A DNA stretch of 46,185 nt from Bacteroidales bacterium (GCA_029938465.1 JAOZUW010000002.1:10403-56587), one strand, 5' to 3'; shown: positions 8,104-16,911, counted from the first letter of the stretch. Translations and numbers: made by a program. The notes: generated from the sequence alone by a model not told the origin.

Positions 8104-8667
8104 ATGAAAAAATTAATGTTAATCGCGTTCTCATTAGTAATGATGACTTTTGCTGCAAACGCACAGCACGTTTTTGAAAAAGGGGATATTGGTATTAATG
8201 CTGGCCTTGGCCTTGGAGGTCATGGTGGTTTTTTTCCGGCTATTGAAGCTTCTGTAGAATTTGGCGTTATTCCTACAGGTGACGTAGGTTTGGTTTCTTT
8301 TGGTGGAGCTGTAGGTTATAAATACTCCAAATATGTTTATGATTCTTGGTGGTATGATGGAGATGATTATCATTATAATCAGTTTACTTTTGGTGGAAGA
8401 GCAGCATGGCATTTGCATACATTTGATAGCGACAAATGGGATGTATATGGTGGTTTAGGCTTGGGTCTTCGCATTTGGACTGATTATACTTATGATCATG
8501 ATTATTGGGATGATCATAATGAATTGAAAACAACAGCTAATACTGGTACTTATACGGAACTCTTTGTAGGTGGCAGAATGATGATTAATCCTGGATTTGG
8601 ATTATTTGCTGAGATAGGTTATAGTGCATTGTCTTATGCAAGATTTGGATTAACTTTCAAGATGTAA
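8104..8667 (+). CDS. Small exported outer-membrane beta-barrel protein
   Basis: The start is placed at the MKKLMLIAF methionine because it opens a clear signal peptide (MMTFAANAQ, cleavage after about residue 22); the 215-residue ORF starts 28 codons too early. The mature protein of roughly 165 residues is made of alternating Gly/aromatic strands (GINAGLGLGGHGG, FGGRAAWHLHTF, VYGGLGLGLRIW) and ends in FGLTFKM, a pattern of a small eight-stranded outer-membrane barrel (OmpW/OMP_b-brl type). A His/Asp/Tyr/Trp-rich loop (YDHDYWDDHNE) could bind metal, which is speculation. It has its own strong terminator. Confidence 0.7.
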   Translation: MKKLMLIAFSLVMMTFAANAQHVFEKGDIGINAGLGLGGHGGFFPAIEASVEFGVIPTGDVGLVSFGGAVGYKYSKYVYDSWWYDGDDYHYNQFTFGGRAAWHLHTFDSDKWDVYGGLGLGLRIWTDYTYDHDYWDDHNELKTTANTGTYTELFVGGRMMINPGFGLFAEIGYSALSYARFGLTFKM

Positions 8668-8688
8668 GACGATTTTTTAAAAATATTG

Positions 8689-8724
8689 AAAGGCTACTTC
8701 TAAATTTAGAAGTAGCCTTTTTTG
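8689..8724 (+). terminator. Strong intrinsic terminator
   Basis: AAAGGCTACTTCTAAA (8689-8704) is followed directly by its exact reverse complement (8705-8720) and further T residues. The 16-base arms leave a minimal loop. It ends the small barrel-protein transcript and, given the A tract on the other side, may work in both directions. Confidence 0.9.
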
Positions 8725-8857
8725 GTATATGTGAAAATACTTTTGCTTGATATAAGAAATAAATTAAACAAAAGATTGCTTAAATCATCACAAAAAGACA
8801 CCAGCTGCAAGGGTTTTAAATACTTATTCAATTGTAATTTTTCGGTCATATTTGGCC

Positions 8858-8886
8858 TTTTGTTAGCTAATATTCTCGTATCTTCG
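8858..8886 (+). promoter_or_regulatory. Candidate promoter of the fucose operon
   Basis: A near-consensus -7 element TATCTTCG (one mismatch to TAnnTTTG) lies at 8879-8886, with TTTTG at 8858-8862 upstream. Spacing is 16 bases, a little short. The start codon follows 41 bases later. This is the only plausible element between the preceding terminator and the fucosidase gene. Confidence 0.4.
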
Positions 8887-8926
8887 CCATATGTTTGATA
8901 TAATAAGTATACAATCCTGTGGTAAA

Positions 8927-10303
8927 ATGAAAATAAAAAAACAATCATTCGCATTTATTTTTAGTCTTCTTCTTCTTCTTCCTTCTTTGCAAGCGCAGCT
9001 CCCCATCGAAAGTAAAAAAGCAAAACAAGAACGTATGGAATGGTGGACCCAAGATCGCTTTGGGATGTTTATTCATTGGGGTATTTATTCAGTGGCAGCA
9101 CGCCATGAATGGGTAAAAAAGTATGAACGATTAAACAATGAAGAATATCAAAAATATTTCGAGATATTTAATCCCGATCTGTATCAACCTCAAGAATGGG
9201 CAAAAATTGCCAAAAATGCAGGAATGAAATATGCAGTGATTACTACTAAGCATCACGATGGTTTTTGTTTGTTTGATAGTAAATATACCGATTATAATGC
9301 TACCAATACACCCATTGGTCGTGATTTAATACAGGAGTTTGTAGAGGCTTTTCGAGCTGAAGGCTTAAAAATAGGTTTTTATTATTCCTTACTCGATTGG
9401 CATCACTCCGATTATACCATAGATCGTAATCATCCTCAAAGTGCGAGTAGCATCGAAGAATATGAGCAGTTGAACAAGGGGAAAGACATGGATGTTTATA
9501 GAAAATATATTAAAGATCAAGTGAGAGAAATCTTGTCTAATTATGGAAAGATAGATATCATATGGTTAGATTATTCTTTCCCCGGTGGTAAACACGGTAA
9601 AGGGAGAAATGATTGGGACTCAGAAAACCTTTTAGCTATGGTACGTAAATTACAACCCGAAATCATTGTGAACGATCGTCTTGATTTATTGGATATTGAA
9701 GGAGGTTGGGATTTTACAACACCTGAACAATATAAAGTTTCAAAATGGCCTGAAAAAAATGGAATTAAAGTGCCCTGGGAAACCTGTCAGACCTTTTCAG
9801 GTTCATGGGGTTACTACCGTGATGAAAAAACCTGGAAAGATAATAAACAACTTTTGGTTTTATTGATAGAATCAGTGAGTAAAGGAGGTAATCTTTTACT
9901 TAATGTAGGGCCAACAGCTCGTGGATATATTGATTATCGTGCTCAGGATCGTTTGGCAGATATGGGTGAATGGATGAAGTTTAATTCCCAATCTATCTAT
10001 GGATGTACTCAAGCCCCTAATGATTACAAAACTCCTGACAACACTTTGCTCACCTATAATGAGGAAACAAACCGTCTTTATGTGCATCTTCTCGATTATC
10101 CTATGAAATGGTTAAGTTTAAAAGGCTTTGCAGGAAAAGTAAAATATGCACAATTTTTGCACGATGGTTCAGAGATAAAATTTGGAAAACCCAGACATAA
10201 TGTAACCCATCAAGAGAAATTGGGGGAAGAAGAAATAATATTGATACTCCCTATGGTAAAGCCGAATATGGAAATACCTGTGATTGAATTAATACTAGAA
10301 TAA
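8927..10303 (+). CDS. Exported alpha-L-fucosidase, glycoside hydrolase family 29
   Basis: The start is moved from 8891 to the ATG at 8927, which opens a signal peptide (FIFSLLLLLPSLQAQ) and gives 458 residues. GH29 features are clear: RFGMFIHWGIYSVAARHEW, YAVITTKHHDGFCLFDS, IGFYYSLLDWHH, the nucleophile Asp in IDIIWLDYSFPG, PWETCQTFSGSWGY and GGNLLLNVGPTARG. It removes terminal L-fucose from glycans in the periplasm or at the cell surface. No lipobox or T9SS sorting domain is present, so a periplasmic location is likely. It is the first gene of the fucose operon, and the aldolase gene follows after 12 bases. Confidence 0.95.
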   Translation: MKIKKQSFAFIFSLLLLLPSLQAQLPIESKKAKQERMEWWTQDRFGMFIHWGIYSVAARHEWVKKYERLNNEEYQKYFEIFNPDLYQPQEWAKIAKNAGMKYAVITTKHHDGFCLFDSKYTDYNATNTPIGRDLIQEFVEAFRAEGLKIGFYYSLLDWHHSDYTIDRNHPQSASSIEEYEQLNKGKDMDVYRKYIKDQVREILSNYGKIDIIWLDYSFPGGKHGKGRNDWDSENLLAMVRKLQPEIIVNDRLDLLDIEGGWDFTTPEQYKVSKWPEKNGIKVPWETCQTFSGSWGYYRDEKTWKDNKQLLVLLIESVSKGGNLLLNVGPTARGYIDYRAQDRLADMGEWMKFNSQSIYGCTQAPNDYKTPDNTLLTYNEETNRLYVHLLDYPMKWLSLKGFAGKVKYAQFLHDGSEIKFGKPRHNVTHQEKLGEEEIILILPMVKPNMEIPVIELILE

Positions 10304-10315
10304 ACACAAAATATA

Positions 10316-11131
10316 ATGAGAATAACAGATCAAAACCCTCTATTAAAAAAATTAATTGAGAATGTTGCCGAAGTGGCAGGATATCTTTGGGAAAGAGGCT
10401 GGGCAGAACGAAATGCTGGAAATATTTCTGTGAATATAAGTGCTCTGATTTCTGGAGAAACAATAGGCATTAATAGTCATCCTTTTGTTGAGATGACCAC
10501 TCCATATCCTGAACTTGCTTCTATGTTATTTTTAGTTACAGGAACAGGAAAAAGAATGCGTGATTTGGCACGTAAACCATTAGATAATGCTTTGCTTATT
10601 CAGTTAAATAAAAAAGGAAGTGGTTATTATGTTCTTTCTCGTGAAAAAAGTTCAGATGATATTTTTATGCCTACTTCCGAATTCCCTACACATTTGGGTA
10701 TTCATCAAATGGTAAAACGAAGAGGTTCAAAAGAAACGGTGGTACTACATACTCATGCCACTGAATTAGTAGCGCTTACACAAATTCAAGAGTATTGCAA
10801 TCAAGAAAAATTAAATAAGTTGTTATGGGGAATGCACCCCGAAACTATGGTTTTTTTACCTCAAGGGATTGGTTTTGTACCCTATGTAACTCCCGGAACT
10901 GATGATATTGCCACCGAATCGCTTAAAGTATTAAAGAAGCATCCTATTGTATTATGGGAAAAGCATGGTGTATTTTGTATTGGGGACTCTATTATTGATA
11001 CTTTTGATAATATTGATATTATGACAAAATCGGCAAAAATTTTCTTCCTCACCAGAAGCGCAGGTTATTCCCCTGAGGGTCTGAGTGATAAAGAGCTAGA
11101 AACACTAAAAGTAATAGCTTCAAATTTTTAA
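10316..11131 (+). CDS. rhaD: Class II aldolase, RhaD type (L-rhamnulose/L-fuculose 1-phosphate aldolase)
   Basis: The 271-residue product is collinear with E. coli RhaD (274 residues) rather than the shorter FucA (about 215). Matching blocks are GWAERNAGNIS, FLVTGTGKRM, NKKGSGYYVL, PTSEFPTHLG, the zinc site VVLHTHATELVAL, VTPGTDDIA and LWEKHGVFCIG. These enzymes cleave a ketose 1-phosphate to dihydroxyacetone phosphate and L-lactaldehyde. Here it sits between a fucosidase and fucU/fucK, so its likely substrate in vivo is L-fuculose 1-phosphate; that is inference, since the family name points to rhamnulose 1-phosphate. The gene symbol reflects homology only. Confidence 0.85.
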   Translation: MRITDQNPLLKKLIENVAEVAGYLWERGWAERNAGNISVNISALISGETIGINSHPFVEMTTPYPELASMLFLVTGTGKRMRDLARKPLDNALLIQLNKKGSGYYVLSREKSSDDIFMPTSEFPTHLGIHQMVKRRGSKETVVLHTHATELVALTQIQEYCNQEKLNKLLWGMHPETMVFLPQGIGFVPYVTPGTDDIATESLKVLKKHPIVLWEKHGVFCIGDSIIDTFDNIDIMTKSAKIFFLTRSAGYSPEGLSDKELETLKVIASNF

Positions 11132-11133
11132 TC

Positions 11134-11255
11134 ATGCAAAATAAAGAAGTTGGAGTATTCAAAAAAGCTTTTTTACCCTTTATTGTTGTTATCAGTTTAT
11201 GAGCTTTGTAGTGATTGCTATTTATGGTTTTTGTACTGTTAAAATTCATGTCTAA
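11134..11255 (+). pseudogene. Probable remnant of a sugar permease gene (fucP-like), internally deleted
   Basis: Starting 2 bases after the aldolase stop, an ATG opens a 22-codon frame, MQNKEVGVFKKAFLPFIVVI, which stops at 11202. A second frame overlapping it at ATGA (ATG at 11199) reads MSFVVIAIYGFCTVKIHV and stops at 11255. The first piece resembles the N-terminus of L-fucose:H+ symporters (charged start, then the first membrane segment PFI.V.SL); the second resembles their end, a final membrane segment plus YGF and a basic tail. Together they look like a permease that lost its roughly 400-codon middle. The position, between aldolase and mutarotase genes, suits fucP. The identification rests on short stretches and is tentative. 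Confidence 0.4.
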
Positions 11256-11273
11256 TTAAAAATCAAGAAGATT

Positions 11274-11705
11274 ATGCTAAAAGGAATATCACCTATTATA
11301 AGCCCCAAATTATTAGAGACACTTGCCAGAATGGGACATGGAGATGAGATTGTTTTAGCCGATGCTCATTATCCGGCTGAGAAATACAATCATAATGTAT
11401 TACGTGCAGATGGTTTAAAAATAGCAGATTTATTGACCGCCATTTTGCCGCTTTTTGAGTTAGATGCCTATGTGGAGCAACCATTAATAATGATGGCTGC
11501 AGTAAAAGGAGACCAACTAGATACTAAGGTTGAGGAATCCTATTTAAAGAGTATTCATAAAACAAACCCTACTATAGTCTTCCTCAAACGAATAGATCGC
11601 TTTGCTTTTTATGAGCGTTCGAAAGAGGCTTTTGCTATTGTAATGACTGGAGAAACTGCTAAATATGGAAATATTATTTTAAAAAAAGGCGTAACACCTA
11701 TTTAG
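11274..11705 (+). CDS. fucU: L-fucose mutarotase
   Basis: The 143-residue product has the length and motifs of FucU in the RbsD/FucU family: [35 protein letters not shown] with the catalytic His, [22 protein letters not shown] and [21 protein letters not shown]. It interconverts the alpha and beta anomers of L-fucose so the isomerase can use sugar released by the fucosidase. It lies between the permease-like relic and the fucI relic. FucU is intact although its downstream partner enzyme, L-fucose isomerase, is missing here. Confidence 0.95.
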   Translation: MLKGISPIISPKLLETLARMGHGDEIVLADAHYPAEKYNHNVLRADGLKIADLLTAILPLFELDAYVEQPLIMMAAVKGDQLDTKVEESYLKSIHKTNPTIVFLKRIDRFAFYERSKEAFAIVMTGETAKYGNIILKKGVTPI

Positions 11706-11796
11706 TAACTATTTCGGAACGTAGTGAAGCGGTGAAAAAGTGAAATACAATATTCCAAATTATATGCTACTATTTAGTTAGAGATGAAAGAATAAA

Positions 11797-11868
11797 ATGA
11801 AAACATATCCAAAAATTGGAATTTATCCAATCATAGATGGTATACAAGGAGAAGAAAAAAATAAATGA
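11797..11868 (+). pseudogene. fucI: Remnant of L-fucose isomerase (fucI), first ~18 codons retained
   Basis: A 23-codon ORF encodes KTYPKIGIYPIIDGIQG followed by EEKNK. The first 18 residues match the start of Bacteroidetes L-fucose isomerase, whose N-terminus reads K-YPKIGIRPTIDGRQGG in family members I know. The rest of the enzyme (about 590 residues) is absent. The stop codon TGA at 11866-11868 overlaps the fucK start in the sequence ATGA, so translation of this mini-ORF could deliver ribosomes to fucK. An internal deletion that kept the gene's first codons and its junction with fucK explains the layout. It may persist as a translation-coupling leader. Confidence 0.7.
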
Positions 11869-13235
11869 AGCAAAAGATAATCATTGTTTTAGATTGCGGA
11901 GCAACTAATGTACGTTCAGTTGCAGTGGATGATAAAGGTGTTATTCTAGCTGAAAAATCTTATTTCAATAAAACTCAAGCTGATCCTTTTTACAAAGAGG
12001 GTATAATTTGGAATGTGGATGAAATTTGGCAAAAATTAGCTAAGGCTACAAAGCAAGTAGTAGGTGAGGTAAATAAAGAAGCTATTATGGGTATTACTAT
12101 TACTACTTTTGGTGTAGATGGTGCTCCTTTTAATAAAAGCGGTAAACAAATATATCCTGTTATCAGTTGGGCTTGCCAACGTACCAACGATATTTTGGAT
12201 GACTTTTATGATCAAATTTCATTGGAAAAATTATATAAGACTTCTGGAGTTAATCATTTCCATTTTAACACTATTTATAAACTGTACTGGTTATTAAAAA
12301 ACAAGCCGGAAGTGATGGTAGAAATGGATCAATGGTTATTTATGCCCTCCATTATAGCCAGAAAAATATGCAACACATTATACACCGATGTTTCTATGAT
12401 GGGTACATCTATGTTGGGTGATCTTAAAACCAGACAATTCTCAAATGAAATTCTCTCTACACTAAAATTATCGGTTAATCATTTTCCTCCACTAAAAGAA
12501 GCAGGAGAGCAGGTAGGTATTGTTAGTGCCAAAGCAAGTAAAATACTGGGATTAAATGAAGGATTACCTCTTTTTTCCGCTGGTCATGATACCCAATTTG
12601 CTTTATTTGGATCGGGAGCTAAAGAGAATGAAGTTGTTTTAAGTTCAGGAACCTGGGAGATCTTGATGATGCGTACTGAGAAAGTAAATATAAAGAATAG
12701 TTTTGTGGAGAAAGGCGTAACTATAGAGCTAGATGCAAAATTACCATTATTTAATCCTGGAATACAGTGGCTGGGCTCTGGTATATTGGAGCAGATCAAG
12801 CGGCAATTATTTACAGATATTCAAGATAGAGATGATATTTATGATATTATGATTGCTGAAGCTGAAGCGGTTAAGGAGTGTAAATTACAAATTGACCTAG
12901 ATTTTCTAAATCATAAAAGTTTTATTCAAGAGCTTCATTTGCAATCAAGCAGAGGTGAAATATATCTGGCAACATTAAATGCTTTAGCTGAAAAAACAAA
13001 AGCTAGTCTAAAAATTTTGGAAGATTTAAGTGGTGTAAAAGTAAAATCTCTTTTGGTCGTTGGTGGAGGTTCAAAAAACAAACTTTGGAATAAAATAAGA
13101 GCCAAAAAACTTGGAATAGAAGTAAAAACCAATGCCCAGACAGAAACTACCGTTTTGGGGGCGGCTATGTTTGCTTTTGGAGCCAGTAAGGTATATGATT
13201 CCGTTGAACAAGCGAGAGAATACTTTCTCAAGTAG
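11865..13235 (+). CDS. fucK: L-fuculokinase
   Basis: The 456-residue FGGY-family kinase is closest to FucK: IIIVLDCGATNVRSVAVDDKG (ATP site 1), ITITTFGVDGAPF, YPVISWACQRT, FHFNTIYKLYWL, the ADPVIS-type block LFSAGHDTQFALFGSGA, LSSGTWEILMMRT and the adenosine motif LLVVGGGSKNKLWN. It phosphorylates L-fuculose to L-fuculose 1-phosphate, the aldolase substrate made upstream. Its ATG overlaps the stop of the fucI relic. A weak bidirectional hairpin follows the stop. Confidence 0.94.
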   Translation: MKQKIIIVLDCGATNVRSVAVDDKGVILAEKSYFNKTQADPFYKEGIIWNVDEIWQKLAKATKQVVGEVNKEAIMGITITTFGVDGAPFNKSGKQIYPVISWACQRTNDILDDFYDQISLEKLYKTSGVNHFHFNTIYKLYWLLKNKPEVMVEMDQWLFMPSIIARKICNTLYTDVSMMGTSMLGDLKTRQFSNEILSTLKLSVNHFPPLKEAGEQVGIVSAKASKILGLNEGLPLFSAGHDTQFALFGSGAKENEVVLSSGTWEILMMRTEKVNIKNSFVEKGVTIELDAKLPLFNPGIQWLGSGILEQIKRQLFTDIQDRDDIYDIMIAEAEAVKECKLQIDLDFLNHKSFIQELHLQSSRGEIYLATLNALAEKTKASLKILEDLSGVKVKSLLVVGGGSKNKLWNKIRAKKLGIEVKTNAQTETTVLGAAMFAFGASKVYDSVEQAREYFLK

Positions 13236-13256
13236 CTCGCTCAAAAAACCATAAAA

Positions 13257-13286
13257 AAACCTCTAATTCACAAGAAAAAGAGGTTT
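13257..13286. terminator. Bidirectional hairpin between convergent genes
   Basis: AAACCTCT at 13257-13264 pairs with AGAGGTTT at 13279-13286 across a 14-base loop. An A run precedes the stem on the plus strand, so the minus-strand transcript of the gene at 13312 gets a T run, while the fucK side has only TTTATTA. It can serve both convergent transcripts. Confidence 0.65.
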
Positions 13287-13311
13287 ATTATATAAGTCAT
13301 ATTTGAATTAA

Positions 13312-14037
13312 TTAATCACTAAAAAGAGAATAAGCAATACCTACTTTAAATCCACCATAAGCATTATGAGATGGTGCATAAACACCGTTTCTATCTGGAG
13401 TTTGCCAATCAGAAGCATTAATATCCTTAAGTCCATATCCAAAGTTAAAAGTGGCATCTACATAAAGGTGGTCTACAATATTAATACGAGCTCCTACTTC
13501 TAAGTTTAAGATGATATCACTTTTTTCAAAACGATCTGTAACATCTGTTGCACCTACATTAGGATGATCTTCATTGCCTAGCCAATCTTCACCCTCTTTG
13601 GTCCATGTTTGTTCTGCTTCACTAAGCATAGCATATAAAATACCAATACCACCAATAAAATTTACCGCTTGTTCCGACCCTGTATATTTAAACATAATAG
13701 GAATTATATTATATTTTAATTTTAATTTTCTTTCCCAATTAACATCAGCATCTCCAGTGTATTCACCATAAGAGTCAGAATAATCTTGACCAAAATTCAT
13801 ACGACTAAAACCAGTGTATAAGCCTAGGTTATCTTTAAAATTATAGCCAATATCAAAACCATAGAAATAATCAAAGGTTATCTCATAATCATATTCGTGA
13901 CCAACACCCCAGGAATTTTGGTTTATTATGGTAGGTATCATTGATCCACCATTAACTCCCACATTTAGTCCTTTTTGAGCATAGGTAGCAGGTAATGCAA
14001 GCATTAGTGCTAAAAGTACAGTGTAAATTTTTTTCAT
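13312..14037 (-). CDS. Exported outer-membrane beta-barrel protein (porin-like/PorT family type)
   Basis: The 241-residue product has a signal peptide (KIYTVLLALMLALPATYAQ) and then GLNVGVNGGSMIPTI, a glycine-rich first strand typical of Bacteroidetes outer-membrane barrels (outer membrane beta-barrel, PorT-like). Further strands include FYGFDIGYNF, GLYTGFSRMNFG, NIIPIMFKYTG and the terminal FKVGIAYSLF. No specific substrate can be named. A perfect -7 element lies about 27 bases upstream, so it is a single-gene unit convergent with fucK. Confidence 0.7.
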   Translation of the reverse strand: MKKIYTVLLALMLALPATYAQKGLNVGVNGGSMIPTIINQNSWGVGHEYDYEITFDYFYGFDIGYNFKDNLGLYTGFSRMNFGQDYSDSYGEYTGDADVNWERKLKLKYNIIPIMFKYTGSEQAVNFIGGIGILYAMLSEAEQTWTKEGEDWLGNEDHPNVGATDVTDRFEKSDIILNLEVGARINIVDHLYVDATFNFGYGLKDINASDWQTPDRNGVYAPSHNAYGGFKVGIAYSLFSD

Positions 14038-14063
14038 TTGTAAATTTTTTAAGTTTTAAAGTT

Positions 14064-14071
14064 CAAAGATA
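14064..14071 (-). promoter_or_regulatory. -7 element of the barrel gene
   Basis: TATCTTTG on the minus strand matches TAnnTTTG exactly, 27 bases before the start codon at 14037. No clear TTTG is seen at -33. Confidence 0.5.
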
Positions 14072-14180
14072 ATTGTTTTTAGGACTAGTATTATAAAAGA
14101 GTCTGGTATAATTATGAATAAATGATTGTTAATGATTTTAACACCTTTTGCAATTCCTTCTATTGGTTCTCTTTGCATAA

Positions 14181-14211
14181 AAAAACTCCAGATCAATAAT
14201 CTGGAGTTTTT
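14181..14211. terminator. Intrinsic terminator of nrdJ
   Basis: AAAAACTCCAGAT (14181-14193) and its exact complement (14199-14211) form a 13-base stem with a 5-base loop, flanked by A and T runs. It lies 10 bases past the nrdJ stop on the minus strand. Confidence 0.88.
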
Positions 14212-14220
14212 TGTATTCTA

Positions 14221-16911
14221 TTATTCACATTTTGAATATCCGCAATGTTTACATGTTAAGCAACCTTCTTTGTAAACAAGAGCATCGGCAGCACCGCACT
14301 CCGGACATTTATTTCTGGCAGCTTGCGTACCATCCGGAATATATCTTTTTAAGGCACGAACCACACCATTTTTCCAAGTGTTGATATTTTCTATATCTAG
14401 CGTAAGATTTGAGATTAAATCCACAGCTTGATATAAAGGCATACCATGGCGCAGGATCCCTGAGATAAGTTTAGCGTAATTCCAGAATGTTTTATCAAAA
14501 CTTCGGCTTAAACCTTCTATAGTTACTTTATATCCTTGCTTATCGGCAAATTGGAAATCGTATCTAGCTCTTTCACCTTCTTCTTTATAGCGAATAACTT
14601 CACCATCGTTAACCCAAGGTGGTAAATAAAAATCATCAGCCTTACCTGTAAATACTTCGTAGGGCTTACCATCAAGTAAACCTACTACTGCTATCCATTT
14701 TTCGTAATCGTTTTGAAAACGCAAAATATCGGCAGTCAATCTTTTAGGTCGTTTTGGAGCTTGAGTATCTTTAAAAGTAGAATCATCTTCTTTACCTTCA
14801 TCATGGCTGACCAACACTCCTGATCGGGATCCATCACGATAGATGGTCATTCCTTTACAGCCTTCTTGCCAAGCTGTTTTATACACATCACTTACTAATT
14901 CTTCAGTGGCATCGCTAGGTAAATTAACAGTTACACTTATAGAGTGATCTATCCATTTTTGAATAGAACCTTGCATTTTTACTTTAGAAACCCAATCGAT
15001 ATCATTTGAAGTGGCTTTGTGATAAGGTGATAAAGCAACAATTTCCTGTAAGTCTTTATCTGAATAATTTTTCACTTCTTCAACATTATAATTGTTAATT
15101 TTAAGCCACTTTAAAAATTTAGGATGAAATACATTATATTCTTCCCAGCTATCACCTACTTCATCAACAAAGCTAATATTTGCATTTTGATCATTAGGGT
15201 TTACCTTTTTTCTTCTTTTATAGGATACTAAAAAAACAGGCTCAATTCCTGAGGAAGTTTGAGTACAAATACTTACACTACCAGTAGGGGCAATGGTAAG
15301 TAATGCAATATTTCTTCTTCCATATTTTTCCATATCAGCAATAACATCAGGAGCAGCTTCTTTGATGCGATTAATAAATGGATTATTCCTTTCACGATCG
15401 TAGTTAAAAATTGGGAAAGAGCCACGGTCTTTAGCTAACTGAACACTACTACGATAAGCTTCGATAGCTAGTGTTTTATGCACTTCGGTAGAGAATCTTA
15501 TGGCTTCTTTTGAACCGTATTGGATGCCTAGAGCAGCTAGCATATCGCCCTCGGCAGTAATACCAACACCTGTACGGCGGCCTTCAATACTTTTTCTTTT
15601 AATATTTTCCCAAAGATTTTTTTCTACTCTTTTTACTTCATTAGATTCAGGATCAGCATCAATCTTTGAAATAATAGCATCTACTTTTTCAATTTCTAAA
15701 TCAATAATATCGTCCATTATCCTTTGGGCATAATGCACATGTTTAATAAATTTTTCGCTATTAAAGGCGGCTTGTTCAGAGAATGGTTGATCTACGTAAC
15801 TATATAAGTTGATAGCTAATAATCGGCAACTATCGTAAGGACATAAAGGAATTTCGCCACATGGATTAGTAGAAACTGTTTTAAAACCTAAATCAGCATA
15901 ATTATCTGGTATTGATTCTTTTATTATGGTATCCCAGAATAAGATTCCTGGTTCGGCAGAAGCCCATGCATTATGAATAATCTTATCCCAAATTTTATTA
16001 GCATCTACATTTTTAACAACGGTTGGATTAGAAGATTCTACAGGATATTGCTGTCGGTAAGGTTTGTTTTCAATAACGGCTTTCATAAAGTCATCATCTA
16101 GTTTTACTGATACATTGGCTCCTGTAACTTTGCCTTCTTCCATTTTGGCATTAATAAAACTCTCGGTATCAGGGTGCTTAACAGATATGCTTAACATTAG
16201 AGCTCCTCTACGCCCGTCTTGTGCTACTTCGCGAGTAGAATTGGAGTAGCGCTCCATAAAAGGTACAATACCTGTAGAAGTAAGGGCGCTATTTTTTACT
16301 TTAGAACCAGCTGGACGAATATGAGAAAGGTCGTGACCCACACCACCACGGCGTTTCATAAGCTGTACTTGCTCCTGATCAATTTTCATGATGCCACCAT
16401 AGCTATCAGAATGGCCATCATTTCCTATTACAAAGCAATTAGAAAGACTGGAGGCTTGTTGGTTATTACCAATACCTGCCATTGGGCTTCCTGCGGGAAT
16501 AATATATTGAAAATTCTTAAAGAGATGGTAAAGAGTTTCTCTTTCAATAGGATTGGGATGCTTTTGTTCTATCCGGAAAATTTCATCTGCAATTCTATTG
16601 TGCATTTCATCTGGATTTTTCTCAAAAATATCGCCTGCAGAATTTTTTAAAGCATATTTGTTCATCCATACACCAGCGGCCAATGTATCGCCTTTAAAAT
16701 ATTCGGTAGCTGATGCTAAAACTTCTTCATGTTTATATGAAATTTGTTTTGCATCTTCTTTTGTGTCTTGCAAAACTCTGTATGGTTCTGAGTTTTTTGT
16801 GATCTCTGGGCGAATACGCTCAGTCTCTAGCTTAGTGTATATATCTGCTTTTGTTGCTGTGCTGTTTTCCCCTTTTTCAATGTGCACATCGGCAAATAAA
16901 TCTTTCTCCAT
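14221..16911 (-). CDS. nrdJ: Adenosylcobalamin-dependent ribonucleotide reductase, class II
   Basis: The 896-residue product has the class II layout: an N-terminal region, the catalytic barrel with SSLSNCFVIGN (first redox Cys), KRRGGVGHDLSHIRPAGS, VSTNPCGEIPLCPYDSCR, IAPTGSVSICTQTSSGIEP, and a C-terminal segment with a Cys-rich tail (CPECGA, then CLTCKHCGYSKC) that relays electrons from thioredoxin. It makes deoxyribonucleotides with a B12-generated radical and needs no oxygen, which fits an anaerobic lifestyle. A -7 element TACTTTTG lies at 16978-16985. I searched the upstream region for a cobalamin riboswitch and did not see a B12 box. Confidence 0.96.
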   Translation of the reverse strand: MEKDLFADVHIEKGENSTATKADIYTKLETERIRPEITKNSEPYRVLQDTKEDAKQISYKHEEVLASATEYFKGDTLAAGVWMNKYALKNSAGDIFEKNPDEMHNRIADEIFRIEQKHPNPIERETLYHLFKNFQYIIPAGSPMAGIGNNQQASSLSNCFVIGNDGHSDSYGGIMKIDQEQVQLMKRRGGVGHDLSHIRPAGSKVKNSALTSTGIVPFMERYSNSTREVAQDGRRGALMLSISVKHPDTESFINAKMEEGKVTGANVSVKLDDDFMKAVIENKPYRQQYPVESSNPTVVKNVDANKIWDKIIHNAWASAEPGILFWDTIIKESIPDNYADLGFKTVSTNPCGEIPLCPYDSCRLLAINLYSYVDQPFSEQAAFNSEKFIKHVHYAQRIMDDIIDLEIEKVDAIISKIDADPESNEVKRVEKNLWENIKRKSIEGRRTGVGITAEGDMLAALGIQYGSKEAIRFSTEVHKTLAIEAYRSSVQLAKDRGSFPIFNYDRERNNPFINRIKEAAPDVIADMEKYGRRNIALLTIAPTGSVSICTQTSSGIEPVFLVSYKRRKKVNPNDQNANISFVDEVGDSWEEYNVFHPKFLKWLKINNYNVEEVKNYSDKDLQEIVALSPYHKATSNDIDWVSKVKMQGSIQKWIDHSISVTVNLPSDATEELVSDVYKTAWQEGCKGMTIYRDGSRSGVLVSHDEGKEDDSTFKDTQAPKRPKRLTADILRFQNDYEKWIAVVGLLDGKPYEVFTGKADDFYLPPWVNDGEVIRYKEEGERARYDFQFADKQGYKVTIEGLSRSFDKTFWNYAKLISGILRHGMPLYQAVDLISNLTLDIENINTWKNGVVRALKRYIPDGTQAARNKCPECGAADALVYKEGCLTCKHCGYSKCE

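Noticed and set aside
8706-8954. 82-codon minus-strand ORF before the fucosidase gene
   Set aside because: It overlaps the terminator and the start of the fucosidase signal peptide, and has no domain or start context.
16219-16650. 143-codon plus-strand ORF opposite nrdJ
   Set aside because: It lies wholly inside nrdJ on the other strand; its Cys/Ser/Ile-rich sequence is the usual antisense shadow.
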